Positions 1-6,631 of a stretch of DNA of 47,273 nucleotides are shown here, piece by piece. The DNA is from a virus: positions 1 through 47,273 of the IMG/VR virus record IMGVR_UViG_3300037246_000253; one strand, written 5' to 3'. The translations under genes and the position numbers were made by a program. Each line of letters begins with the position of its first letter. Position 1 is the first letter of the stretch. The notes beneath the pieces were generated by a model. The model was not told where the DNA came from and searched no databases. It saw only the letters and a program-made list of their open reading frames with translations.

Positions 1-173
1 GTATTGTTGCTGCACCGCTCAAAGAGCAGCGTCCGCTTGACCCACGGCTTGCGCTCTCGCAGCCTGCCAACCCAACCGACCTTGACGAACTCGGCCCTGA
101 TGTCCTCGGCTTTCATGGCCCCCCTGTTGTATGTTTTTGTTGTCCCGGCTCGATAGTTATTCGGTGATGCCAT
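1..173 (-). CDS. Hypothetical phage protein, 3' part cut by window edge
   Basis: I do not recognise this gene. It starts at an ATG one base after the TGA of the DUF1064 gene, with a GGGAG Shine-Dalgarno 7 nt upstream. It reads through 57 codons to the left edge without a stop. The visible part is basic (many Arg and Lys) and starts MASPNNYRAG. A second in-frame ATG at 116, preceded by a run of G residues, is an alternative start. The tight spacing places it as the last visible gene of the leftward early operon. Function cannot be assigned from the truncated sequence. Confidence 0.6.
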   Translation of the reverse strand, partial: MASPNNYRAGTTKTYNRGAMKAEDIRAEFVKVGWVGRLRERKPWVKRTLLFERCSNN

Positions 174-174
174 A

Positions 175-615
175 TCAATACTCCCGTATGTCGTAACCCA
201 TGGCCCTCATCAGGGCTCGTTTGATTTTGTAGATCCCGGTGCGGTGCCCGCTCTGCATCTTGACGTCCTCGATGACCACCGGCCACCAAGCGCCCTGCTT
301 CTCGGCGTACTTGAAATCGGCCTCGTAGGTCAGGTGCCGGTCCCACTTCTGGTGTTGATTCGAGCTCACCATGATCGGCACCCCGCCTATCGTGATCGGG
401 AATTCCGGATGCACTTCAAGGTGCTTGATCTCGCCAGCACGGAGGAGCAGCTTGAGATCCAGGTAGCGCAGGTATTCCCGCTTGGAGTCGAAGCGATGGC
501 CGTCCTCCTCGATCTTCTTGACGTTGCCATAGCGGCCCTTTTTCTCGGGCTGGCCGACAGCTTTGAGGCGCCTGACGTCCTCCTCGGTCCAGCGTTTAGC
601 TTTTTTCGCGGGCAT
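175..615 (-). CDS. DUF1064-family protein, probable nuclease-fold resolvase
   Basis: 146 aa. The layout matches the phage DUF1064 family: a basic N-terminus, then a FDSKREYLRYLDL segment (residues about 42-54), an aG-I--L hydrophobic strand, a YEADFKY strand (about 93-99) and VVIEDVKM (about 113-120). The acidic and lysine residues in FDSK, ADF and EDVK resemble the E...D...ExK pattern of restriction-endonuclease-like folds. Family members are usually found beside phage recombination genes and have been proposed to be T7 endonuclease I-like resolvases; that role is inferred here. The start is an ATG overlapping the 3' end of the 83-aa gene by 20 bp. It sits downstream of the helicase in the early operon, which suits a DNA-processing role. 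I am fairly sure of the family, less of the activity. Confidence 0.7.
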   Translation of the reverse strand: MPAKKAKRWTEEDVRRLKAVGQPEKKGRYGNVKKIEEDGHRFDSKREYLRYLDLKLLLRAGEIKHLEVHPEFPITIGGVPIMVSSNQHQKWDRHLTYEADFKYAEKQGAWWPVVIEDVKMQSGHRTGIYKIKRALMRAMGYDIREY

Positions 616-847
616 CGTGCTTCCTCAGCATGCGGCGGACGAAGTCCAGGCAGGTGTCGTAGTCCTTGTGCTTGCGCAGGTGGTCGGCCACTTCACCCTC
701 GAAAAATTCCTCGTGGCAGAACGTGCCGAAATCCATGTCCCGGCGCACGAGCTCGAGCATCAGGCAGGCCATGCGATCCGCGAGGAACCGCAGCCGCTCG
801 GTACTAGGATGAACCTTGGGCTCGTCGCTTACGTTGTTGGGCGGCAT
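596..847 (-). CDS. Small hypothetical early protein
   Basis: 83 aa, mostly helical by composition, with no recognisable domain. The central part (about residues 15-80) alternates hydrophobic and charged residues and holds two isolated cysteines. The ATG at 847 has GGA 9 nt upstream and overlaps the 3' end of the helicase gene by 44 bp. Its own 3' end overlaps the DUF1064 start by 20 bp. The overlaps on both sides support translational coupling within the leftward early operon. Function unknown. Confidence 0.65.
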   Translation of the reverse strand: MPPNNVSDEPKVHPSTERLRFLADRMACLMLELVRRDMDFGTFCHEEFFEGEVADHLRKHKDYDTCLDFVRRMLRKHDAREKS

Positions 848-2375
848 ATTTTATATTCCTGTGAATGATCCAGTTCAGCACCCGCTGGCTCGGCGGGACC
901 ATGGCGTGATTATTCCAATCCTCGGGCGGCGAGCACTTGGCCTTGTCCTTGAACGTCATAATCGCCGCATATTTCGACTTCTTTTTCTCGTGGTAGTAGT
1001 GCCTGAGCATGCCGAAAAAAACCTCATACGAGGGCCAGCCGTCAGGCAGCGCGTGGGCTTGGTTGCGGCCGATAGGCACGAGGTCGGCCTCCGTGGTGTC
1101 GACGTCGCGCTTGGCAAACGGCACCTTCCAGCCACATTTCGGACAGATCCTCGATTGCGAAAAAATATGCTGGCAGTTGTCGCAGGTGTGGGGCTTGGCC
1201 TCATCTGACTCACCGCTGCGCTCGTCGCGCGTCCAGTTGTGGCAGGCAGCCGAGCCCTCATCGAGGCGCCAGCGGTACAGATCGTCAGCCATGCCTAGAC
1301 CCTGGACGTTGCCGGCGTGGTCCAGTACAAGGCAGGTTTTGAAATCAGGGTGGTCTCGGTCCTTGATCGGCAGGCCGTCCTCACCCATGGCCGGCCGCAT
1401 GCCGCGGCCCATCATCTGCAGGTGCAGCACGATCGACTTGGTGGGGCGGCAGATCTGGATGCAGTTGACGCTCGGCGCATCGAACCCGTAGCTGGCGATG
1501 CTTACGTTGCAGAGTACCTGGATAGATCCGGCTTTGAAGGATGATACAACCGCATCCCGCTCCGGTGTGTCCATGCCAGTGTGGAGGGCCGCGGCTTTGA
1601 TGCCGACTCGGCGGTATCGGTCTGCGAGGGCTTCACAGTGGGCAATGTCGACAGCAAATACGATTGTGTGGCGGTCAGGTGCCAGCCGCAGGAAGTTGTC
1701 CACGGCGTCCCCGACCAGTTCGATGCACGCCTTACTGAGTTTCTTAGTTTCATAGTCTCCCCTTCGGATCTTGATGCCGGTGAGGTCAGGCGTGGAGGCC
1801 CCATAGTATTCTATCGGGGCGAGGTAGCCGTCAGCGATCAGCTGCCTGACCGTGGTGACATGCTTTATTTCAGTGAAGAAAAACCCAAGGCCCCGGCCAG
1901 TCAGGCGGGCGGGGGTTGCCGTGTAGCCGTCGATACGGGCCTTGGGGGCGTAGTGTTCGAGCAGTTCGAGGATCTTCGGCGCCACCGACAGGTGGCACTC
2001 ATCGACAAGAACTCGCTGGACTTTCGGAAACCAGAAATCTTTATCTCTACGAACGCGGGCGATCAGCGTCGGCCAGCTGACAATATGCACCGGCCTACTG
2101 GGCTGCCAATACTCGCCCTCACGGCGTGCCCTCAGTACGCTGACGTTGCTAGAGCCGCAATGATCTCGGGCATGGGCAAGCGTCTGGTCGAATATCTCGT
2201 TGCGGGGCGTGAGGATTGCCGTAGCGTCTCCGCGGTCGAGCTCGCGCTTGGCGATCTTGACCTGGATGATTGTCTTGCCGGACCCGGTCGGTGCGCAATG
2301 GATGATTTTGTCGTTTACGCCGTGGTTCATGGCGTGGTTGACGTCATCGTCCTGATACTGGCGGTCCTCAATCAT
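804..2375 (-). CDS. DEAD/DEAH-box SF2 helicase with C-terminal zinc ribbon
   Basis: 523 aa. ATP-dependent nucleic-acid helicase or translocase of superfamily 2. Visible motifs: Walker A APTGSGKT (residues 28-35), motif II DECH (125-128), motif III TATPAR (152-157) and motif VI QMMGRGMR (320-327). A four-cysteine zinc ribbon follows (C398, C401, C411, C414) and then a helical basic tail. This arrangement is common in phage-encoded UvsW- or RecG-like annealing/branch-migration helicases of early operons, but no closer assignment is possible by eye. The gene starts at an ATG inside the last codons of the 46-aa microgene (8-bp overlap). Likely role: replication or recombination together with the ERF, YqaJ and DUF1064 proteins of this phage. 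Confidence 0.9.
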   Translation of the reverse strand: MIEDRQYQDDDVNHAMNHGVNDKIIHCAPTGSGKTIIQVKIAKRELDRGDATAILTPRNEIFDQTLAHARDHCGSSNVSVLRARREGEYWQPSRPVHIVSWPTLIARVRRDKDFWFPKVQRVLVDECHLSVAPKILELLEHYAPKARIDGYTATPARLTGRGLGFFFTEIKHVTTVRQLIADGYLAPIEYYGASTPDLTGIKIRRGDYETKKLSKACIELVGDAVDNFLRLAPDRHTIVFAVDIAHCEALADRYRRVGIKAAALHTGMDTPERDAVVSSFKAGSIQVLCNVSIASYGFDAPSVNCIQICRPTKSIVLHLQMMGRGMRPAMGEDGLPIKDRDHPDFKTCLVLDHAGNVQGLGMADDLYRWRLDEGSAACHNWTRDERSGESDEAKPHTCDNCQHIFSQSRICPKCGWKVPFAKRDVDTTEADLVPIGRNQAHALPDGWPSYEVFFGMLRHYYHEKKKSKYAAIMTFKDKAKCSPPEDWNNHAMVPPSQRVLNWIIHRNIKYAAQQRKRRAQGSS

Positions 2376-2508
2376 CGCGGTCGCGCTTCGGCTTTTCCTT
2401 TTCTGTTGGCTTGAAGTGGTGGGGCTGCTGAGACCAGTGCCGCGTCTCGCATAGCCGGCACATGGGGGCCTCGGCCGCCTCTATTTTCTTGTCAGGTTTT
2501 TTCTTCAC
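2368..2508 (-). CDS. 46-aa Cys/His microprotein
   Basis: Read directly from the sequence. It starts at a GTG that forms a GTGA overlap with the stop of the 82-aa zinc-ribbon gene, and its TGA lies 8 bp inside the helicase gene. The peptide starts with a Lys-rich stretch (VKKKPDKK), then carries CRLCETRHWSQQPHHF (residues 17-32), a C-x2-C plus His arrangement that could bind zinc, and ends in a highly charged tail. Similar CxxC...H microproteins are common in phage early regions; none has a function I can name. Being wedged by overlaps on both sides, with no leftover spacer, is the main reason I accept it. Confidence 0.65.
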   Translation of the reverse strand: MKKKPDKKIEAAEAPMCRLCETRHWSQQPHHFKPTEKEKPKRDRDD

Positions 2509-2753
2509 CTGCGCGGACAGATTACCGATATGCAATGGAGCTCCGCATTCTCAGGGCAGCCGCAGTCCTCCTCCTTGGCACCAAGATGCAGCATGTCGCG
2601 AGGCACCAGATCCCACGTTTGCTGCGCGAAGTCATGTATCCCGGTCCTGCAGGTAGCGCAGAACGCCACAGGGATGATGCCTATATCTCCCTCGACTCCC
2701 TCGGTGTCGACGTCAAAATTTGTGCTGCAGATTGAGCAGTACAGCGTTCGCAT
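2505..2753 (-). CDS. Small zinc-ribbon protein
   Basis: 82 aa. The N-terminus carries CSIC (residues 6-9) and CATC (32-35), two knuckles spaced as in a zinc ribbon. A second Cys-rich group (CGCPENAELHC) lies near the C-terminus. The ATG has an AGGAGA Shine-Dalgarno 4 nt upstream and lies 8 bp after the stop of the 210-aa gene. Probably a nucleic-acid or protein-binding accessory factor of the early operon; the function is not recognisable. Confidence 0.65.
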   Translation of the reverse strand: MRTLYCSICSTNFDVDTEGVEGDIGIIPVAFCATCRTGIHDFAQQTWDLVPRDMLHLGAKEEDCGCPENAELHCISVICPRR

Positions 2754-2761
2754 ATCGTCTC

Positions 2762-3394
2762 CTATTTAGCCAGCGGGCTGTTCTGCCGGCAGCCAATGAA
2801 ATCCCCACCCTCACAATGAGCGGGCGGGCAGTTGCACCATTCGACACGCTTGGCCAGTGCTTGCTGCAAGGCCTTGATGCCCTTGGCGATGGTGCGGCCA
2901 TCCCTCAGAAGCGCATAGGCCTCGGTTACCTCAATCATAAAAGTGTCCTCGACAGGCGGACATTCGTTAATCGCTGACATGGTTATCTCGGGGGCTGGCT
3001 GGCCCGCGCGCTTGGCCGCCTTTTTTACCTGCTCGGCCTCGAACTCAGGGACCGTCATGCCGGCCAGCTTCGCAGCAAGTGCGACCAGCCCCTCCTCATT
3101 GACCTCGCTCGGCTCGTCACGCTTGGGCGGCTCATCGACCACGGTCTTGACGGCCTCCTCCATGATCGAGTAGTCGACCGCCTCGATCTGGCCATTGGCG
3201 CGCCTGAGGATCCAGCCCAAGGTCGGGATCTCGGTCTCGACCTCGTTGACCGTGAGCCACTCGTGACCGTCAATCGTCATCAGGTAGCGGCTTTGCATCC
3301 ACTCGGGCCACCGCTTCTCCTGATAGCGCGTGTCCTCGGTGACTTGGAAGGCCTCGACCTCCTCATCGTTGAGCGTATATCGAAAGTCAGGCAT
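2762..3394 (-). CDS. Hypothetical early protein with phage-type N-terminal beta domain
   Basis: 210 aa. Residues about 10-85 (EAFQV, then a Trp/Pro segment, then strands ending near GWILRR) resemble the small family of phage proteins that begin with a Y-K-K-V-IEAFQW-type strand and contain a GDWI turn; their function is unknown. A charged, probably flexible middle follows, and the C-terminus holds five cysteines (residues about 186-203, including CNCPPAHC), suggesting a metal site. The chosen ATG forms TGATG with the stop of the ParB-like gene; a GTG one codon upstream is equally possible. Confidence 0.6.
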   Translation of the reverse strand: MPDFRYTLNDEEVEAFQVTEDTRYQEKRWPEWMQSRYLMTIDGHEWLTVNEVETEIPTLGWILRRANGQIEAVDYSIMEEAVKTVVDEPPKRDEPSEVNEEGLVALAAKLAGMTVPEFEAEQVKKAAKRAGQPAPEITMSAINECPPVEDTFMIEVTEAYALLRDGRTIAKGIKALQQALAKRVEWCNCPPAHCEGGDFIGCRQNSPLAK

Positions 3395-4203
3395 CACAAA
3401 CTCTGACCCATCGGGCCACTCCCATGCTTATCATCGCTCCCACTACGGCGAGTCAGAACCGCATTGGCACACCATGTTGAGACGTACTCGAGATCTGCGA
3501 TGTCGTCAGGAGTGAGGTCCAGCTTGCGGGCAGCGTCGGAACCCTCGTAAGGGAAGGCTTTAACCAGGGAGCAGGCCTGCCTGAGCTCAGTGAGATCGAC
3601 CTCCTCCTGTGTTGGCTTGGTGCCATCGTCGCGAAAATCGTCATCCTTGGGCTCCGCAACGCTAGGCTCATGCGACTTTGTTCCATTGGTCTCATCGTCA
3701 TCGGCGAGCAGGTCGTGCTGGATCCTGCGAACGGTTTGCCGTGTGACGCCACAAATGTCAGCTATTTCCTGCTGCTGATACTGCGAGATCTCAGGGTCCT
3801 TGAGGGCCATTTCCACAGCGTTGCGCTTGTCTCTGTTGGTGCGGCGCAGGCCGTGATGTCGATTGGCCGACAGCGCATAGATTAGCGCGTCATGCAGGCC
3901 ACCAGGATGCACGATGCAGCCAATGTCTCCCCACCCGGCATTGATTGCCGCGCGCTGGCGATGGAAGCCGTCCGCCATGACGTTGCGCTCGCTGTTCTCC
4001 TCGCGGAACACATCCAGCGGCGGCATCTTCGCCCCGTTGCGGAAATCCTCGGTGTAGGCGTCGATCGTGGCAGCGTCCAGCTTCACACGTACCTGCGTGG
4101 CGGCCGTGGCCTCGATGTTGTCCAACTCTATGCGCTCGAACGTGCAGCCCTCTGGCAGCCCCTCCTCGAGCGTGTAGTCGCTCTCAGATCCCTCACCCAT
4201 CAT
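3394..4203 (-). CDS. ParB/sulfiredoxin-fold protein with helix-turn-helix
   Basis: 269 aa. Residues about 20-110 form a ParB-like domain: a beta strand with QVRVKLD, a helix, PPLDVF, then the signature DGFHRQRAA (about 78-86) and a G-HDALIYALSANRHHG segment (about 100-115) typical of ParB-like N-terminal domains. Residues about 135-160 (IADICGVTRQTVRRI) are a good helix-turn-helix. The acidic C-terminal third looks disordered. In plasmids such proteins bind partition sites; phage versions act as DNA-binding regulators or partition factors. No ParA or centromere-like repeat array is visible here. The start is a tandem ATG ATG after a GGGAGG Shine-Dalgarno, overlapping the 93-aa gene by 11 bp; an in-frame reading further upstream lies inside that gene and is rejected. 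Confidence 0.75.
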   Translation of the reverse strand: MMGEGSESDYTLEEGLPEGCTFERIELDNIEATAATQVRVKLDAATIDAYTEDFRNGAKMPPLDVFREENSERNVMADGFHRQRAAINAGWGDIGCIVHPGGLHDALIYALSANRHHGLRRTNRDKRNAVEMALKDPEISQYQQQEIADICGVTRQTVRRIQHDLLADDDETNGTKSHEPSVAEPKDDDFRDDGTKPTQEEVDLTELRQACSLVKAFPYEGSDAARKLDLTPDDIADLEYVSTWCANAVLTRRSGSDDKHGSGPMGQSL

Positions 4204-4474
4204 CGCCTCCCAGTGGAAACCCCATCTGATTGTTATAGATCTTCTCGAGGTCGGCCTCGGTGTTGTTCGCCAGCTGAGTGACCATCGAGTCAAAAATAGT
4301 CTTGTGCTCACCCGGGCTGCACAGCTTGGCCAGATCTCCGACCTTGAGCCCGTTGTTCGTGGCCACCTTGCGCAGCTTGGTAGTGGCCTCAGCCACAATC
4401 TCGACTAGCTTTTCCTCGGACTTGGCCCGCAATCTCTGTCTGAATGTCATTGGCTTTGCCTTTTTAGTTGTCAT
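4193..4474 (-). CDS. Small helical hypothetical protein
   Basis: 93 aa, Lys/Arg-rich at the N-terminus, then predicted helices with a possible HTH-like stretch (VATNNGLKVGDLAKLC, about residues 38-53). It is preceded by a GGGAT Shine-Dalgarno 5 nt before the ATG and overlaps the ParB-like gene by 11 bp. It is the first gene after the hairpin-rich gene-free segment, so its translation could be influenced by that leader. DNA binding is a guess from basic composition and neighbours; no family is recognised. Confidence 0.6.
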   Translation of the reverse strand: MTTKKAKPMTFRQRLRAKSEEKLVEIVAEATTKLRKVATNNGLKVGDLAKLCSPGEHKTIFDSMVTQLANNTEADLEKIYNNQMGFPLGGDDG

Positions 4475-4793
4475 GTCTATCCCTTTGTTTTAGGTACAAT
4501 TCCGGGCCTTTGGCCATGCAGGTCGCATGGTTACTCGGCTCGCCTTTGGTCGATACAGTTGCCATTTGCCACCGCGGTCACAGGACAGCCCGTAGGTCCT
4601 ATCACGGATTTGTCGGCCCTTGAGTTACGGTCAGTTTGCGTATGCCTCACCGCTAGAACGCGGTAGGCCTTGCGGGACGCGAGCGGATTCATGTTAAGAT
4701 GCTCGCATCTGGTCAGCGCCAACCGGAACCAGATACCGAAGGCTCGATCTTGCAAGGGATCGGGCCTTCAATTTTTGCGGTATTGAGAATATG
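4475..4793. ncRNA. Gene-free hairpin-rich segment, candidate structured RNA
   Basis: No convincing coding frame in 319 bp. The segment contains several short inverted repeats: ATGC/GCAT near 4516-4528, AGGAC/GTCCT near 4582-4599, ACCGC/GCGGT near 4650-4665, a perfect 7-bp ATCTGGT/ACCAGAT stem (4707-4713 with 4728-4734) and an 11-bp stem with one T-G pair (4739-4749 with 4758-4768) followed by CAATTTTT. The last is oriented as a plus-strand terminator. A TACAAT hexamer at 4495-4500 could be a -10 box for a rightward transcript of roughly 270 nt, but no good -35 is at standard spacing. It may be a rightward small RNA antisense to the early operon, or a structured leader of the leftward mRNA. 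The strand is therefore left open. Confidence 0.4.
4736..4776 (+). terminator. Possible intrinsic terminator, plus strand
   Basis: The 11-bp stem AAGGCTCGATC / GATCGGGCCTT has one T-G pair and an 8-nt loop. It is followed after CAA by five T on the plus strand. The three bases between stem and T-run weaken it. The minus strand has no T-run after the stem, so it does not end the leftward operon. Confidence 0.45.
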
Positions 4794-4994
4794 TTAATCA
4801 CGATTCGCAATCAACTCCGATCGCTCGTGGCACCACTGGCATTGCATCGCCTCCCACTCATCATCACCCACCTGAACAGGAATACCGCCATCGGTGCAGT
4901 CGGTGTTAGGGCATGTGGCCTGCGCCAGCAAACCTCGGAGTGACCGGATCTCTCCGCGCATTTCTCGATCCGACATTTTCGATACGTCTTTCAT
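4794..4994 (-). CDS. Small Cys-rich hypothetical protein
   Basis: 66 aa from the ATG at 4994. The N-terminal half is a charged helix (MKDVSKMSDREMRGEIRSL). The C-terminal half holds CPNTDC (C-x4-C, about residues 28-33) and CQWC (C-x2-C, about 52-55), a pattern frequent in small phage zinc-binding proteins. No clear Shine-Dalgarno is seen; a GTG at 5033 extends the same frame by 13 residues with a hydrophobic segment, and an ATG at 4976 is also possible, so the start is uncertain. It is the last gene before the hairpin-rich non-coding segment. Function unknown. Confidence 0.55.
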   Translation of the reverse strand: MKDVSKMSDREMRGEIRSLRGLLAQATCPNTDCTDGGIPVQVGDDEWEAMQCQWCHERSELIANRD

Positions 4995-5052
4995 AGTGGC
5001 GGTGCCGGCGGCAAGCGCAATCGCCAAGCCCACTCAGAATAGTTATCGACAC

Positions 5053-5271
5053 TCATGGCAATGCCTGACAGGCAATCTCGTAGATCGCCCTGATGCGGTT
5101 GCGCGGTGACAGGCTGACCGCGTTCGGCGCGGTGTTGGCCCTGATTGCAACGAGCGCATCACGCATGTCCTCGATGTCATAGGAGGCGCCGCAGCTATCG
5201 GTATACATCAGCCGATTTTTAATGCTGTCATCGCCCAGGGCGAGAACCTTGTGGCCGGACTGCCCGCTCAT
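5053..5271 (-). CDS. Small hypothetical early protein
   Basis: 72 aa. The ATG overlaps the TGA of the DUF1508 gene in an ATGA junction, which fixes the start over a longer in-frame reading that would run through that gene. The sequence is a mix of a short N-terminal strand region and a C-terminal helix (IEDMRDALVAIRAN, RNRIRAIYEIACQ). No domain recognised. It is the third gene of the leftward operon headed by the ribbon-helix-helix regulator. Confidence 0.6.
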   Translation of the reverse strand: MSGQSGHKVLALGDDSIKNRLMYTDSCGASYDIEDMRDALVAIRANTAPNAVSLSPRNRIRAIYEIACQALP

Positions 5272-5429
5272 GTGAGCCCCTGCAGTTTCAGGCCGAGCAG
5301 TTCCGCATTCGCGAACGCTATCGAGCGCGACGCGAAGCCCTGACTGCTGGCGCCCACGATCTCGCCATTGCCAGCGATTACGCGCCAGCGCCACTTCCCT
5401 GCCTTGTCTGTGTAAGTGATGAATTTCAT
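5268..5429 (-). CDS. DUF1508 (YegP-like) domain protein
   Basis: 53 aa consisting of one short YegP-type repeat: an initial strand (MKFITYTDKAG), then KWRWRVIAGNGEIVGASSQG, then a helix. The W-W-R-I-NG-I---S-G pattern is that of DUF1508, a small alpha/beta fold of unknown function found in bacteria and phages. Tandem repeats are usual in bacterial members; this one has a single copy. The start is an ATG in an ATGA overlap with the repressor stop, with GGGAGA about 8 nt upstream. Confidence 0.65.
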   Translation of the reverse strand: MKFITYTDKAGKWRWRVIAGNGEIVGASSQGFASRSIAFANAELLGLKLQGLT

Positions 5430-5575
5430 TTCAGTTTCTCCCGTTTGGCTTCTGTGCGGATCTGCTCCTGCACCCACTCGGCCATGCTTTGATGAGACCT
5501 ATAGGCCAGCATCATCAGTAGCCGGTGATCGTCAGGGTGCATCCTCATCTGGAACTTCTTTACTTTTCGTCGCAT
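5426..5575 (-). CDS. Arc/MetJ-type ribbon-helix-helix repressor
   Basis: 49 aa. A basic N-terminal beta strand (KKFQMRM, residues about 5-11) is followed by helix 1 (HPDDHRLLMMLAYR), a SHQS turn and helix 2 (MAEWVQEQIRTEA), the topology of Arc-family ribbon-helix-helix dimers, which read the major groove with the paired strands. Length matches Arc (53 aa). The chosen ATG has AAGGTG 7 nt upstream; an in-frame reading that extends upstream would run through the promoter and operators. It is the first gene of the leftward operon and lies directly downstream of three copies of a 10-bp site that overlap its promoter, so autorepression is the natural inference. Confidence 0.75.
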   Translation of the reverse strand: MRRKVKKFQMRMHPDDHRLLMMLAYRSHQSMAEWVQEQIRTEAKREKLK

Positions 5576-5584
5576 CGGAGCACC

Positions 5585-5613
5585 TTGTATGGACAGTCGA
5601 TCGATTGTATGGT
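5585..5613 (+). promoter_or_regulatory. Possible rightward early promoter
   Basis: On the plus strand, TTGTAT (5585-5590) and TATGGT (5608-5613) are separated by 17 bp. The -10 box is weak. If real, it overlaps operator sites A and B, so both early operons could be controlled by the same regulator. Confidence 0.35.
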
Positions 5614-5627
5614 CAAATGTCCATACA
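5586..5627. promoter_or_regulatory. Three-site operator in the divergent early control region
   Basis: Site A TGTATGGACA at 5586-5595, site B TGTATGGTCA at 5606-5615 and site C TGTCCATACA at 5618-5627. A and B are direct repeats 20 bp apart (about two helical turns). C is the exact reverse complement of A. B and C form an inverted repeat with one mismatch and a 2-bp spacer. Repeated short sites of this size suit cooperative binding of a ribbon-helix-helix protein such as the one encoded just to the left. Confidence 0.7.
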
Positions 5628-5632
5628 TGCAA
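5604..5632 (-). promoter_or_regulatory. Leftward sigma70-type early promoter
   Basis: On the minus strand, -35 TTGCAT (5627-5632) and -10 TACAAT (5604-5609) are separated by 17 bp. Transcription would begin near 5597 and enter the ribbon-helix-helix gene at 5575. Operator sites B and C fill the -35/-10 spacer and overlap the edges of both boxes. Site A covers the predicted first transcribed bases. Confidence 0.65.
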
Positions 5633-5650
5633 GTAGGATTGAATCGAAAA

Positions 5651-5824
5651 ATGTTGGCCGACCGAATGCCTTGCTCAATATCTGACGGACCTCAAACACC
5701 AGAGGACCAGGATGAATTGTGGGATCGCGACGAGCCTGACGACGATCCTACGCCGTGGTGTCACGGCTGCATGGCAATGGAGCAGGAGGACTGCGATTGC
5801 GGCCCGATTGCATCAAACCACTAA
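5651..5824 (+). CDS. Small acidic zinc-type protein
   Basis: 57 aa from the ATG at 5651. The middle is very acidic (DELWDRDEPDDD). The C-terminus carries CHGCMAMEQEDCDCG (about residues 37-51), a C-x2-C...C-x-C group that probably binds a metal. The TAA is 12 bp before the ERF start, and this is the first gene after the rightward promoter candidate. AGGA lies 12 nt upstream of the start, a poor spacing; the in-frame ATG at 5627 is an alternative. Function unknown. Confidence 0.5.
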   Translation: MLADRMPCSISDGPQTPEDQDELWDRDEPDDDPTPWCHGCMAMEQEDCDCGPIASNH

Positions 5825-5836
5825 CGGAGGAATCCA

Positions 5837-6631
5837 ATGACCGACAAAGACGAAAGCCCAATGACTGCAACCGAAGTAATCGTGCGGCAGATAATCCAGC
5901 CGCTACAAGCCAAGCTAAAAGAGCACGACCGACTGTTCGATACGATGTCGGTCATCATGGACAGGGAGGAGCCAGAGCCCGAGCACGACAAGCTGTTCAC
6001 GGCGCTGGCCAAGGCTCAGGCAGAGATTACCAGCGCCGAGCTCGATGCCGAGGGGCAGGCCGGCACTCGAGTCTACAAGTACGCCACGCTGACCTCGGTC
6101 ATGGAGGCTATCCGCGGGCCGCTATCGAAGAACGGCCTGTCAATCATCCAGCTGCCGGAACGATTCAAAGCTGATGATGGAGCCGAGTTGCTGCGCCTCA
6201 CGACCATCCTGGCACACTCGTCAGGCCAGTCGATCTCGAACAAGTTTGCCATGTATCCGCCCAAGCAGGACCCGCAGGGCATTGGCTCCGCGATGACCTA
6301 CATGCGCAGGTACACCATCATGGCGATCGTGGGCATTGCAGGAGCGAATGACGACGACGCCGAGGGCACCAAGGCAGAGCCCCAGACCATCACGCCGGCC
6401 GAGGCTGACGCCATCCTGAGCCTCGCTGACGACCTGTTTGGATCCGATGCCGACGCGCTGCTCGCTCGCATGTGCGACAAGATCTTTGATGTCCCCAGTA
6501 TCCCGAAGATCCCCAAGGGTGAGGCCGAGGTTGCGATGGATCGCATTAGGAACACCCGCAAGCGCAAGGACGAGGAGAAAAAGCCGAAGCCCAAAGCCAA
6601 GCCGGCCGCTGACGCCGCGCCGAGCGCGTAG
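5837..6631 (+). CDS. erf: ERF-family single-strand DNA annealing protein
   Basis: 264 aa. Promotes annealing of complementary single strands in phage recombination and genome circularisation (P22 Erf superfamily). The core lies at residues about 45-175: LFTALAKAQAEI, then YKYATLTSVMEAI, LSKNGLSIIQ, LTTILAHSSGQSIS, and the family hallmark GIGSAMTYMRRYTIMAIVGI ending in an acidic NDDDAEG. The C-terminus is Lys/Pro/Ala-rich and probably binds DNA or partners. The ATG has GGAGGA about 6 nt upstream. The TAG overlaps by one base the GTG of the exonuclease gene, the usual annealase-exonuclease pairing (as Red beta with Red alpha). Confidence 0.9.
   Translation: MTDKDESPMTATEVIVRQIIQPLQAKLKEHDRLFDTMSVIMDREEPEPEHDKLFTALAKAQAEITSAELDAEGQAGTRVYKYATLTSVMEAIRGPLSKNGLSIIQLPERFKADDGAELLRLTTILAHSSGQSISNKFAMYPPKQDPQGIGSAMTYMRRYTIMAIVGIAGANDDDAEGTKAEPQTITPAEADAILSLADDLFGSDADALLARMCDKIFDVPSIPKIPKGEAEVAMDRIRNTRKRKDEEKKPKPKAKPAADAAPSA

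Noticed and set aside
1581-2414. 277-aa plus-strand frame opposite the helicase
   Set aside because: The helicase motifs on the minus strand are clear; this frame is its shadow.
4531-4755. 74-aa minus-strand frame in the hairpin-rich segment
   Set aside because: TTG start without Shine-Dalgarno, unlike any protein pattern, and it lies over several perfect stems. I treat the segment as non-coding.
4501-4776. tRNA or tmRNA gene in the structured segment
   Set aside because: No T-loop consensus, no cloverleaf and no CCA-end pattern could be drawn on either strand.
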